From Bedellia somnulentella (taxonomy: Eukaryota; Arthropoda; Insecta; Lepidoptera; Bedelliidae): a stretch of 64,000 bases of DNA. Of this stretch, positions 54,640 to 64,000 are shown piece by piece. The position numbers and the translations under genes are program-made. The first letter of the stretch is position 1, and every line of letters begins with the position of its first letter. The stretch covers positions 1,364,001 to 1,428,000 of the forward strand of contig OY755189.1 in NCBI GenBank assembly GCA_963576735.1. Reading direction: 5' to 3'. Under the pieces are notes generated by a model. It worked only from the letters and a program-made list of their open reading frames with translations. It searched no databases and was not told the DNA's origin.

Positions 54640-54788
54640 ATAGACAACGTCAGTAGGTCTTAAATGCTTTGCGTGACAGCCATTTTGTTTGTGTTCAGTT
54701 TAGCAACAACGTGCGTCTCTTTTATTTGTGCAGTGAAAAATCAACAAAAATTTGTTCATTTTGATGACTTCAGTTTCAAACACTTTGG
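54640..54788 (+). other. Putative non-coding first exon of the 976-residue transposase
   Basis: Ends CACTTTG with donor GTAAGTAATT at 54789. The acceptor TTTGTTTGTTGTAG lies immediately before the coding exon at 55924. The left limit is unknown. Confidence 0.45.
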
Positions 54789-55926
54789 TAAGTAATTTAT
54801 GCTGTGTTGATGTATATATCATAAGGTTTGACAACGAATTATTTCGAAATGGTGACTGTTAGCTTAAAAACATTGTCATTTTGTTTTGAGAATTTTTTAT
54901 GTTATTTACACATCGTGTTTTGTTTCATATTTGTTGCGGATTTGTTACATTTATTTGTGACGTTACAAACAAATTGTAACAAATATGAAGTAAAGACGTA
55001 TTCACATTTGGAAAGTGAGGAATATAGGTTATATCCTGTGACTTCTCCTGTATTTACAAAATGACAATTGCTGTTATATCTAGGTATATCAAAATCCCAA
55101 GGAGAGTTGTCTTAAGCTTAACTATTTCATGTGTACTATGTAATATTAAATAGGTACCTATTGTTTATTAAAATTATAATATTCATTGCAGTGTTTTAAC
55201 CCCCGATACAAAAAGAGGGGTGTATAATTTTGACCGGTACGTATGTGTGTCTGTCGATCTGTAGCACCCGCTGCAGGCAACAATTAGTATTGTTAAGTAT
55301 CATACTGGTGCCAAACTGCTGGTCTCTCCCTACAAAAGTGAGGTTGAATAGTTTACGTTAGTTAATTGTTTTAGCCAGACACTCTTTAAACTAATCCTCC
55401 ATTTAATAGCCATTCCTTTTCTTCCGTACATTAAATATAATTTGGATGATTTCTCCTACGTACCTACATATTATTTTTAAAAAAATCTAGCATACACATT
55501 ACACATTGCTGTTGCATTAAATATTATGTTTTCTTGCTACTGTGGCACTGGTTTAACAATATCATGTTACTTTTTATCTCTATTTAATTTTGAATGAAAT
55601 AATGTCTTCTGAATTACATCAACATTATACAGTTGCATGCTGCTCAAATAGATTAACTGGCAAGAGTCATGTGGTTATATTTCGCTACAATGGAAAAATT
55701 CTAGTTGCCTAATATATCTTAAGGTTATATTAACTAAGAGGCATGAATATTTATAGTAATCCTAGCTTTCGCCTGTAGCTTTACCCGCGGTTTATGCTTT
55801 TGAATATATTTATACAGGCAGACAGACAAATAAACAGATGCGTTCATTCTAATAAGCAACAATATGTATAACATGTATAATATGATACTTAGTACATTTG
55901 ACTAAACAGTTTGTTTGTTGTAGAAA

Positions 55927-58857
55927 ATGCCCTTATCGCCAGCGGAAAGACAACGTTTATACAGAGAACGTCTCAAAAAAAATCATCCAGATAAATATGA
56001 AGAAATGCAAAGGCAAAATCGCGAAAGGATAAAAAGCAAATACGTTAAAATTTCATTATTGCCTAAAAGCCAACAAGATATGAGAAGAAAGACATGGCGA
56101 AATCTAAAAAAAAAACAAGCTGTGAAAGATAGTACAAATAGTGATAAAAAAGAACTTGTATCTCGAAAGAAATATCATCAAAAGCATCATAAATTAAGAA
56201 AACTAGTAGAAAGACAGAACAATAAAATTGAAAAAATGAAACGACGAATAGCGTCTCTACAAAAAAAGGTGTACAGAAGGGATTTGCTTTTAAAATGTCA
56301 AAAATTATCCACTGATGATCATCAACATGATAATAAAAATATAGATCCATTGACACCTAATTCGAAATCAGATTCATTTTTGCAAACATTGAATAGTGTT
56401 TCAGCAGAAGATAAAAAAAGAGTAAAACGAGTTTTATTGGAAAAAAATGTAATGTCTACGGTTTTGGCAGAACATTACAGGGATTGTCAAAATAACACTG
56501 AAAGAAATGTTATGAAAAACCTGGTTAAAAGAAACTTGATTTGCAAATATAATATGCGAACTCAGATAGGACATTACTTGGGGTTAAGAGGACAAATTAG
56601 ACTTTCGAAACCAAAGGACAATCAGTGTACCAAAAAACACCAAGAACAAATAGAAACATTCTTTTTGCAAGACGACGTATCTCGTGCATCTGCTGGCAAA
56701 AAAGAGACGAAGACGCGAAATATGGTAAAAATGCAAAAAAGATACCTTTTGGATAGTTTGCTTAACTTGTACCGAAAATTCAAAGTAGAAACGGGTAGCA
56801 AAATTTCTTATTCCACATTTATAAGACATAAGCCTTTTTATGTTGTCAGCCCACAACTGTCAAATAGAAATACTTGCGTTTGTAAGATACATTCTAATAT
56901 AGAATTTAAATTTACGGCCCTCAAAAGATTGTCTGTGTTGAATGTTTATAACGAACTCGATGATATTATAAAAGATACAGTATGCACAATTGATTCAAAA
57001 GAATGTATGTTTAATGAATGCCCTAAATGTAAAAATGAGTGTGTTAAATACAATTTTACTGAACATAAGGAAGAGGAGACTGTTACATGGCTGGAATGGG
57101 TTGTGCAAAAAATTGAGTATGTGAAAAATAATGAAACTAAATCTTCGAAAAGAGTGAAAAAAGATCTTAGAAATGGAAATTTGGCAAATTTAATCACCAT
57201 GTTTGAAAAAGAACTCACTGTTTACAAAGTGCATATTTTTAACATACGGCACCAGTACTCCTGCTATAAAAAAGTTAAAGATAGTTTACAGTCAAATGAA
57301 GTTATGCTACATTGCGACTTTTCCGAAAATTACACATGCAAAATGCATGAACAAATCCAATCGGCTCACTTTGGGGCTTCACAATACCAAATTACATTAC
57401 ACACCAGCGTAGTTTATAAAAAAAATTATAAACCCCAATCTTATTGCACATTTTCAGACTCAACAGACCATTCTCCAGAAGCAATCTGGGCACATTTGAT
57501 GCCAGTATTAGCCGATGTAAAAAAAACCACACCAGAAGTTAATGTTTTGCATGTCTATTCTGATGGACCAAGCACTCAGTATAAACAAAAAAAGAATTTC
57601 TTTCTGTTCAGTAAAATTACTCATGAATTAGGCTTTAGAGCTACTTGGAATTTTTCTGAATCTTATCATGGAAAAGGAGCTGCTGATGGTGTAGGTGGAA
57701 CTATAAAAAGACTTTTGGATAAGAAAGTATCGTATGGAATTGACGTACTTAGCGCTAATAGTGCGATAGAAATGTTAAAAGGCGAAACTAGTATTAAACT
57801 ATTTTACATTGATGCTAAAAATATTGATAATATTAAAAACGACAACGAATTTGCCTTAAATAATTTAACAGCTATACCAAAAACCATGAAAATTCATCAA
57901 ATCCAAACTGCTAATAAGTCTGGTGAAGTTTGCTATCGCATTTTGAGTTGTTTCTGTGATTTTTCCGAAGTAAGAGGATTTTGTAATTGCTTTGCATTGA
58001 AAAAATATTGCTTATTGATTCGTGTGAATGAAATCGATGATCAAAATATTTCATCATCAGAAGAAGCAGTTTCACTTAATAACTCGCCAACACGTTATGA
58101 TTCTTCAACTTCTGATAACTCTATCAAGTTTCTCCCTGTTCGTAAACGCAAAATTATCATGTCATCATCTGATGATGATGAAAGCTATCAAACTATTTTC
58201 GATTTCCCAAAGAAGTTTAAAACTGTTGCCAGTAATATGTTGACCCCAGAAAAAGAATACAATTCTCCATCAATTTCAAAATATAACAAAGTTTCGAAAG
58301 AGAAAATATCCGATTCATCTGATGATGATGTTTTTTGTTCTACCCTGTTAAAGAAACCGATTGCTACTTCACTTATCGCGAAAAGTCAAGACTTTGCTTC
58401 AACGTCAAAAATAAAAATTGTTTCTGCTACATCTATAACTGAGAATTTTCTTATGAATCCTGCTAGAAATATCATGGACTCAGAACCGGATGCGAGGAAC
58501 AAGCTCATAAGACTATCGCCCTCGGCTCATGTCATTAAAGCAGACGATGGCAGGCCAGCTACTTCTAAGATATGTGTACTGTCAAATGTTAAAGTTGACT
58601 ATAGTCGCTACAGCTCTAGGTTAAAAATGTTATCTAGTACAGCGCGCTATAATGTTTCGTCATCCAATTTAAAAAAAGATTTTAATGAGCTTTTCTCTTC
58701 GCCGTCTAACTCGCCTACGAAAGAAAATGTACATAATAAACGAGAAATTTTATCAGCTAAAAATACAGATGGTCCTACAGTAGTCGAACGAAACTTGGCA
58801 CAAAAGCCACAAAAAGAATTTAGTTTCTTTAATACTAGTAGTGATGAAGAAAACTAA
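55927..58857 (+). CDS. Intact 976-residue transposase-like protein (DDD-type, probable Sola-like)
   Basis: One uninterrupted frame from ATG 55927, four bases after an acceptor. The N-terminal 150 residues are strongly basic with a coiled coil (MPLSPAERQRLYRERLKKNH), probably DNA-binding. Cys-rich pieces follow near residues 315-375 (CVCKIHSN, CMFNECPKCKNEC). The central region has three conserved acidic motifs in order: HCDFSENYTCKMHEQ (about residue 465), VYSDGPSTQYKQK (about 545) and SYHGKGAADGVGGTIKR (about 580). I read these as a DDD/E catalytic set. A Cys/His cluster (CFCDFSEVRGFCNC) comes next, and the last 250 residues are Ser-rich and disordered. Many insect genomes carry such proteins as 'uncharacterised'. 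Assignment to Sola rests on the 4-bp TSD and motif pattern and is an inference. Confidence 0.8.
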   Translation: MPLSPAERQRLYRERLKKNHPDKYEEMQRQNRERIKSKYVKISLLPKSQQDMRRKTWRNLKKKQAVKDSTNSDKKELVSRKKYHQKHHKLRKLVERQNNKIEKMKRRIASLQKKVYRRDLLLKCQKLSTDDHQHDNKNIDPLTPNSKSDSFLQTLNSVSAEDKKRVKRVLLEKNVMSTVLAEHYRDCQNNTERNVMKNLVKRNLICKYNMRTQIGHYLGLRGQIRLSKPKDNQCTKKHQEQIETFFLQDDVSRASAGKKETKTRNMVKMQKRYLLDSLLNLYRKFKVETGSKISYSTFIRHKPFYVVSPQLSNRNTCVCKIHSNIEFKFTALKRLSVLNVYNELDDIIKDTVCTIDSKECMFNECPKCKNECVKYNFTEHKEEETVTWLEWVVQKIEYVKNNETKSSKRVKKDLRNGNLANLITMFEKELTVYKVHIFNIRHQYSCYKKVKDSLQSNEVMLHCDFSENYTCKMHEQIQSAHFGASQYQITLHTSVVYKKNYKPQSYCTFSDSTDHSPEAIWAHLMPVLADVKKTTPEVNVLHVYSDGPSTQYKQKKNFFLFSKITHELGFRATWNFSESYHGKGAADGVGGTIKRLLDKKVSYGIDVLSANSAIEMLKGETSIKLFYIDAKNIDNIKNDNEFALNNLTAIPKTMKIHQIQTANKSGEVCYRILSCFCDFSEVRGFCNCFALKKYCLLIRVNEIDDQNISSSEEAVSLNNSPTRYDSSTSDNSIKFLPVRKRKIIMSSSDDDESYQTIFDFPKKFKTVASNMLTPEKEYNSPSISKYNKVSKEKISDSSDDDVFCSTLLKKPIATSLIAKSQDFASTSKIKIVSATSITENFLMNPARNIMDSEPDARNKLIRLSPSAHVIKADDGRPATSKICVLSNVKVDYSRYSSRLKMLSSTARYNVSSSNLKKDFNELFSSPSNSPTKENVHNKREILSAKNTDGPTVVERNLAQKPQKEFSFFNTSSDEEN

Positions 58858-58989
58858 ACTACAAATTAGTAAATGAAGAAGTTTTCTTTTACTCTAATTT
58901 GATTATCTGCTACGAGCTAAGTTACATAATGGAAAGTCAATACTCTTATAATGTTATGCAGATCGCAGAAGACATTTTGTTTGCATTAT

Positions 58990-59265
58990 GAGGATCGCAA
59001 TCTGTTTTATAAGTATTCCAAGGGCTTCTAGGTCTATGCAAAAATGCTTGTTTCCACGCGCTAGAGTGGTCACGTGTCCCTCACCTTATCCCTGGTTTTT
59101 GCATGTTATCCTCGGAAGATAGACATATTTATGCACTAATAACGCACTAAACGTATAATTTCATAAAGATTCCGAGCGATGTGATCACTCCAGCGCGTGG
59201 CAACGTGCGTTTTTAAATAGTCCTAGAACCCCTTTGCATACTTTATAAAACAGATTGCGGACCTC
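58990..59265. mobile_element. Small MITE inside the Sola-like element
   Basis: 276 bp with inverted repeats of about 110 bp: GAGGATCGCAATCTGTTTTA on the left and, inward from the right, GAGGTCCGCAATCTGTTTTA. Inner parts share CCACGCGCT and GAGTG. The TSD is only AT or unclear. It may be part of the host element's 3' region rather than a separate insertion. Confidence 0.6.
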
Positions 59266-59870
59266 ATATTTTGCTAACGGATGTTTTCTGGCGACCCGGT
59301 CTAATATTGTTGATAATAATAAGACTTATATTTGTTAAAATACTTTGATGATGATTTATTGTCAAAATATAATGTGCTAAAATAATTTGTGTCATTGAAT
59401 GTGCAATACCGTGTTAATTGCTTTTTTATTTTATTAATGTTATTTACTTTTAATATACAAATACCTTATAAATATAATAGTTTTATGATCACAGATATTC
59501 TTGTGAGAAAGATATTTCTGTTCATGTCTAAGAGAAATAACAGTCATTGTCTGTCACAGACACAGATATCCTAGTATTGTTTACATGGTATGGTTAATTG
59601 CAAAGGTAGCTTCTAAGTTCGATTTGAGAAAGAATCTGTTACCACTTGTTGTTTTGTTTACATTTTTGACTTGATTTATAATAATATTTAAAATGATTAT
59701 TTCGAAAAGCTTGGTATTTTAAACGAGTTTTAAAAAATCATGGAGGGCAATATTACAAATAATTTATCGAAAAAAGGCCATTTATTAAAAATGTTTATGT
59801 TAACATAATTCTTAATACCTATAAAGATAGGACGGTACTTAACAAAATATTGTACAGACTGATTTACCAA

Positions 59871-60270
59871 AAACTTATGTTTAAGACACCTACTTGTTAA
59901 ATGTAAGAGTAGTTCTAAGTTCGATTTCAGAAAAATTTGTATTTTTGAATTTTTTTCTTGATTTATAAAACTATTTAAAATTATGTAAAGACTGATTTAC
60001 CAAAAAAATATGTTTAAGACACCTACTTGTTAAATGTAAGAGTAGTTCTAAGTTCGATTTAGGAAAAAATTGTTTTGTTTAAATTTTTTCTTGATTTATA
60101 AAAGTATTTAAAATTATGTACAGACTGATTTACCGAAAAAATATGTTTAAGCCCCCTACTTGTTAAATGTAAGAGTAGTTCTAAGTTCGATATCAGAAAA
60201 AATTGTTTTGTTTAAATTTTTGTCTTGATTTATAAAAGTATTTAAAATGATTATTTAGAAAAGCTTGGCA
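59871..60270 (+). repeat. 133-bp tandem repeat, three units
   Basis: The phrase TAAGAGTAGTTCTAAGTTCG recurs at 59904, 60037 and 60170, spaced 133 bp, with surrounding ACTGATTTACCAAAAAAATA also repeated. A more diverged unit lies around 59600. It is subterminal in the Sola-like element. Confidence 0.8.
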
Positions 60271-60939
60271 TTTAAAACTAGTTTTTATAAAAATCATGGA
60301 GGTGAACATTCTAAATAATGTTTTTCCATTTTTTTATAATGTCGGTGATTATATGTTAACACAAATTATAATACCTATGAAGATTTTTGTTTGATTTTTT
60401 ATAGTCGATTTACCAAAAAAATATCTTTCCTACTTTAATATACAAAATATTTACTGATATAATATTATTAAAGTAGTATTTTATCTTATATCAACGACGT
60501 GTTGTTTATATATTTTTTTTCTTAATTTCTGATTTATAACTAAGAGAGAAGATTGTTTTTTTTATTAACCTACATTATCCCACTGCGGGGCAAAGATCTC
60601 TCATCTTTTATTGGTAAATTGTTATTATCGCTCTTTGAATTAAAAAATCTAATCAAAGTTTTGTTTTATTTATTTATTTTAATTGCTAATCCTATGTACG
60701 AGATTAAGATAATAATATATAGACGCTCCATCCCGAGCGGGCCTCTCTATGGCTGAGAGAGTATTCTAGCTATGGAACACTTAATGGGCGAGCCCGACTC
60801 ACACTTGTCCGTTTTCGATTTTAAACTGACAATATGAACAAGGTTTTATAGTTCATCTTTGTTATTTTATTTGTTACAGCAACAGAAGTCATCTTTGTTT
60901 CTTATTTGTTATTTTTACATTTTTTTTGCATTTGGCCCA

Positions 60940-63900
60940 AAAGCTTACGCAGCGGTGGTATACGCCAGAATAAAAAATGGATCAACATATTCTGTAGTAC
61001 TAATTGCAGCAAAAACAAAACTCGTACCGTTAAACAAAAAACCATCGCTTCCGAGACTAGAATTATGTGGAGCACATTTATTAGCCCAGTTAATTAAAAA
61101 GATAAGAGAGTGCTACAATAACTATCAGATAAAATTATATGGTTGGTGCGATTCGATGGTGGCTTTAGGGTGGTTACAAGGGGATGAAAACCGCTGGAAG
61201 CCCTTTGTCGCTAATCGGGTTAGCCAGATAAAAGAAATCATACCCGCAAATCACTGGAATTATATAAAAACAAAAGAAAATCCTGCGGATGCTGCTAGTC
61301 GCGGATTAACCTTTTCTCAATTAAAAGATCACCACCTGTGGTGGACCGGCCCGCCATATTTATCAGAGCAATGCGAGATTCAACAACAAAGTCGTAATTA
61401 TAGTACAAATCAAGAAACAAAAAAGTTATGTAACGTTTTAACAAAAAATGAAGACAATAGCATAATAGATCATATATTACACAAGCATAATTCAATTAGT
61501 AAAATAATATTAATTTTAGCATGGATACTCAGGGCGTTGACACCGAGTCGCAACCAACGACCGCCATACATCACAATACCGGAAATCAACGTTGCAAAAT
61601 TACGAATCATACGACATGTACAAATAAAAGAGTTTTTTTGTGATATAGACCATTTGATGAAGTATAATTGCGTAAAGTCAACCAGTAAAATATTAAGTTT
61701 ACAGCCGTTTTTAGACTCAGTTGGTATTTTACGTGTGGGAGGACGGTTACGAAATGCTAATCTGCCGTTTGAAGCTAAACATCCGATAATCATCCCGCAT
61801 AATCATCGATTGGCATCCCTATTAATAGAACAAGCCCATTTGTTAACCTATCACGGAGGAGTTAAAATGACACTATCAACCCTGAGAAAAATTTTTTGGA
61901 TAACCAGTGGTACTAACACAACAAAAAAGCAACTGAGAAACTGTGTAACTTGCCGAAGAAACAAACCAGAAATAAAGGCTCAATTGATGGGAGATTTGCC
62001 CGCATATCGGTGTAATCCAGCTCCACCTTTTTACCATACTGGGGTGGACTACACGGGATTTGTGGACATAAAATATAACCGTGGAAGAGGCGCAAAGACA
62101 ACGAAGGGTTACATCGCGGTGTTGGTTTGCATGGTGACAAAAGCTGTGCACATCGAACTGGTATCAGACTTAAGCAGCGACGCTTTCTTAGCGGCTCTTC
62201 GCCGTATGGCAGCCAGAAGAGGCTCACCCAGGCACATTTATAGCGACAATGGCACAAACTTTATCAAGGCCAACAGAGTTTTACAAGAAGAAAATAATCA
62301 ATTAAAGAAAATTTTCAGCGACTCATTTTTCAAAGAAATCACTGAAATGAATATTGAATGGAATTTCAATGCCCCAGCCTGGCCGAGTGGAAATGGTTTG
62401 TGCGAAAGAACCGTAGGAAGCTTGAAACATCATTTAAAACGAGTCATTGGTCTCCAAAAGTTAACGTTTGAGGAGTATAGCACCCTCCTAACACAAGTGG
62501 AAGCGTGTCTTAACTCTAGACCATTATGTGCCTTAACAGATAATATTGAAGATCTCGAGTGCTTAACACCCGCACACTTCCTTACCGGGCGAGCCGGAGT
62601 AACGATCATCGAAACAGCGACGGATGCTAGAACACGGTGGCATTTGGTAACTAAATTATTTAGCGATCTCTGGAAACGGTGGAAAACAGAGTACCTTACT
62701 CAACTATTAGCACGGAGTAAGTGGCATAAAATACAAGAGAATATAAAAATTGGGGATATAGTATTAATACACGAAGAAAATCTTCCAGCTGGAAAATGGG
62801 CTATGGGTCGAGTAATCGAAGTACACCCTGGCTGTGATGGATTAGTTCGCGTAGTGAGCCTTAAAACAAAAAACGGATTAATGAAGAGACCAATTACAAA
62901 AATATCATTGCTGCCTATACCAGAGGCGAAGGAAAAGGATGACAGTAGTAAGCAAAGTCAAGAAAATATAAAAAACCAAGAAATACCCATTAGAAGAAGC
63001 AACCGGAAGAATAATTTTATTACAATGGCGATATCATATTTATTATTTATGTCTTGTTTAAGAACATCAAATGCAGCTTTTTCTGTAACAAAGTTTAAGG
63101 ACAATAATCAATCAATTTATTTCGACTCGGTCGTAGACATGCAACTAATACGAGATGAATGGACTATGGTAACGTACTTCAACATGTCTCCTTATTGGGA
63201 TGGCTTAGAAACCGTCGGAAAATGTTTGAATTATTTACAACAAATATGTTCCACATTGTCCGATCAATCTCGCTGCAATACGATCCTTACACAATTACAA
63301 CATGATCATATGGAGTTACGCTACTACAATCAACTTTTGCACAATCAGGCATTTAATTCACGGAAAGGTCTACACTCCAGACAGCGTCGCGGCCTTATCC
63401 ATGGCGTCGGGTATGTCGCTCACAGTCTATTCGGCATACTTGACGAGCGATTCGTGGAAAAGTATAAACGCGATATACATTTATTGAAAGAGAACGACAA
63501 ACATCTTCACGCTCTGTATAAAAATCAAACATCCGTTATAGAGGCACAGTATAACCTGCTCAAAAGAACAGAAGATATGATAAATACGCAACACAAAATA
63601 ATTAATCAGCGAATAAATAATATAAATGCCGTTTTGAATAATATGACAAACCAAATTAATCAATGTTCGGTTATAGAAGAGTTTATCATAACATCCACGT
63701 CTACTAGCAACATTCTTATCAATCTCAGAAAAACACAAGACAACTTATTGACTACTTTGATGGATATTTACCACGGCCGTTTCAATATACACTTATTGAA
63801 CCCGGAACAAGTTAGAAAAGAGTTAGAAATAATATCGAGTCAGCTCTCTAAGGACTTGACTCTACCTATAGAAAATATTGCATCAGATTACCAAGATATT

Positions 63901-64000
63901 TATAAACTGATAAGCGTTAAATCAAAGATGACCGAAGAATATTTTATATTTGAAATAAAATTCCCCCTGGTGAGTAGAGACTATTATCAATTATACAAAT
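60940..64000 (+). CDS. BEL/Pao RNase H, integrase, DUF5641 and env-like region (open to window edge)
   Basis: One frame open from 60940 to the window end without a stop. First the end of RNase H (LPRLELCGAHLLAQLIKK, ENPADAASRG), then the integrase zinc region (CRRNKPEIKAQ), the core (VDYTG, YSDNGTNF, with a Glu further on) and a DUF5641-type domain (GDIVLIHEENLPAGKWAMGR). From about 63025 it continues in the same frame into a hydrophobic signal-like stretch and a sequence resembling the F-type envelope of errantiviruses and baculoviruses: a dibasic cleavage motif RQRR at 63379-63390 is followed by a Gly-rich hydrophobic segment, then long helical repeats. The C-terminal membrane anchor is outside the window. 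The frame lacks its own start because the transposon cuts it off upstream. Confidence 0.8.

Larger units (their letters stand above)
54166..60938 (+). mobile_element. 4-bp-TSD DNA transposon (probable Sola-like) with intact transposase, inserted in BEL
   Basis: 6773 bp. Ends GGGCGAAATGCAAAAAAATT and, inward from the right, GGGCCAAATGCAAAAAAAAT. The TSD is AAAA at 54162-54165 and 60939-60942. Removing the element plus one TSD joins DASIK to AYAAVVYAR in the BEL RNase H frame. It has a single two-exon gene, 133-bp tandem repeats near the right end and a small nested MITE. As the ORF is intact, it may still be mobile. Confidence 0.85.
47318..64000 (+). mobile_element. BEL/Pao-type LTR retroelement with env-like region, interrupted, right end off window
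   Basis: Order: candidate 5' LTR, gag, protease, RT, RNase H/peptidase A17 region, integrase, DUF5641-like domain, env-like domain. RT has the FMDDLLFG site typical of BEL/Pao. Two DNA transposons interrupt it at 51018-53866 and 54166-60938, and at both sites the frame resumes exactly after one TSD. The gag start carries frame breaks, but the rest is open. The 3' LTR lies beyond 64000. Confidence 0.9.

Noticed and set aside
54828..55064. Hydrophobic 78-residue frame upstream of the 976-residue transposase
   Set aside because: It lies within the predicted first intron of the element's gene and shows no known family.
62000..62257. Minus-strand frames opposite the BEL integrase
   Set aside because: Shadows of the long plus-strand integrase frame.
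1..64000. CRISPR arrays, bacterial operons, rRNA genes
   Set aside because: None seen; the short repeats are transposon ends, microsatellites or the arrays described above.

Overview
The window looks like insect nuclear DNA, most likely from a moth or butterfly. It is AT-rich, has spliced genes with short exons, and carries Pao/BEL, Ty1/copia, gypsy, RTE-type LINE, P-like (THAP) and 4-bp-TSD DNA transposons. The species assignment is an inference. I see no bacterial features, CRISPR array or rRNA.

Only two convincing host genes are present. The first is a ten-coding-exon LRRC49 orthologue (tubulin polyglutamylase complex subunit) on the minus strand at 29.1-38.1 kb. All its splice sites can be placed and they give an uninterrupted 953-residue frame. 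The second is a one-exon LanC-like gene (LANCL3-type) on the plus strand at 44.7-45.9 kb. Almost everything else is mobile DNA, much of it nested.

Layout: 1-2.05 kb, an internally deleted gypsy element. 2.05-9.95 kb, a copia element (minus strand) interrupted by a 4-bp-TSD transposon, which itself holds a tetrameric array of tRNA-like units. 10.07-12.25 kb, LINE copy A. 12.63-21.62 kb, two P-like elements and a second copy of the 4-bp-TSD transposon stacked at one target site, with a further P-like THAP element inside. 22.28-23.29 kb, a long-TIR Tc1/mariner-type element. 23.65-27.90 kb, LINE copy B flanked by 90-bp direct repeats and interrupted by a CR1/Jockey-like fragment that holds a fold-back tRNA-like element. 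28-39 kb, LRRC49 with several small insertions in its introns. 39.94-43.32 kb, near full-length LINE copy C. 44.7-45.9 kb, the LanC-like gene. 47.3-64 kb, a BEL/Pao retroelement with an env-like region that runs off the right edge, split by two DNA transposons; one of these encodes an intact 976-residue transposase-like protein.

Most boundaries were fixed by reading target-site duplications (TSDs) and checking that the host element's reading frame resumes exactly. The most unusual points are: 84-90 bp direct repeats around two insertions of one LINE/SINE-like family; a nonautonomous element sharing both ends with that LINE; a head-to-tail tetramer of Pol III tRNA-like units behind a single 10-bp TSD; the intact 976-residue transposase-like gene with DDD-like motifs and a 4-bp TSD; and a palindromic X-box-like motif just upstream of the putative LRRC49 first exon.
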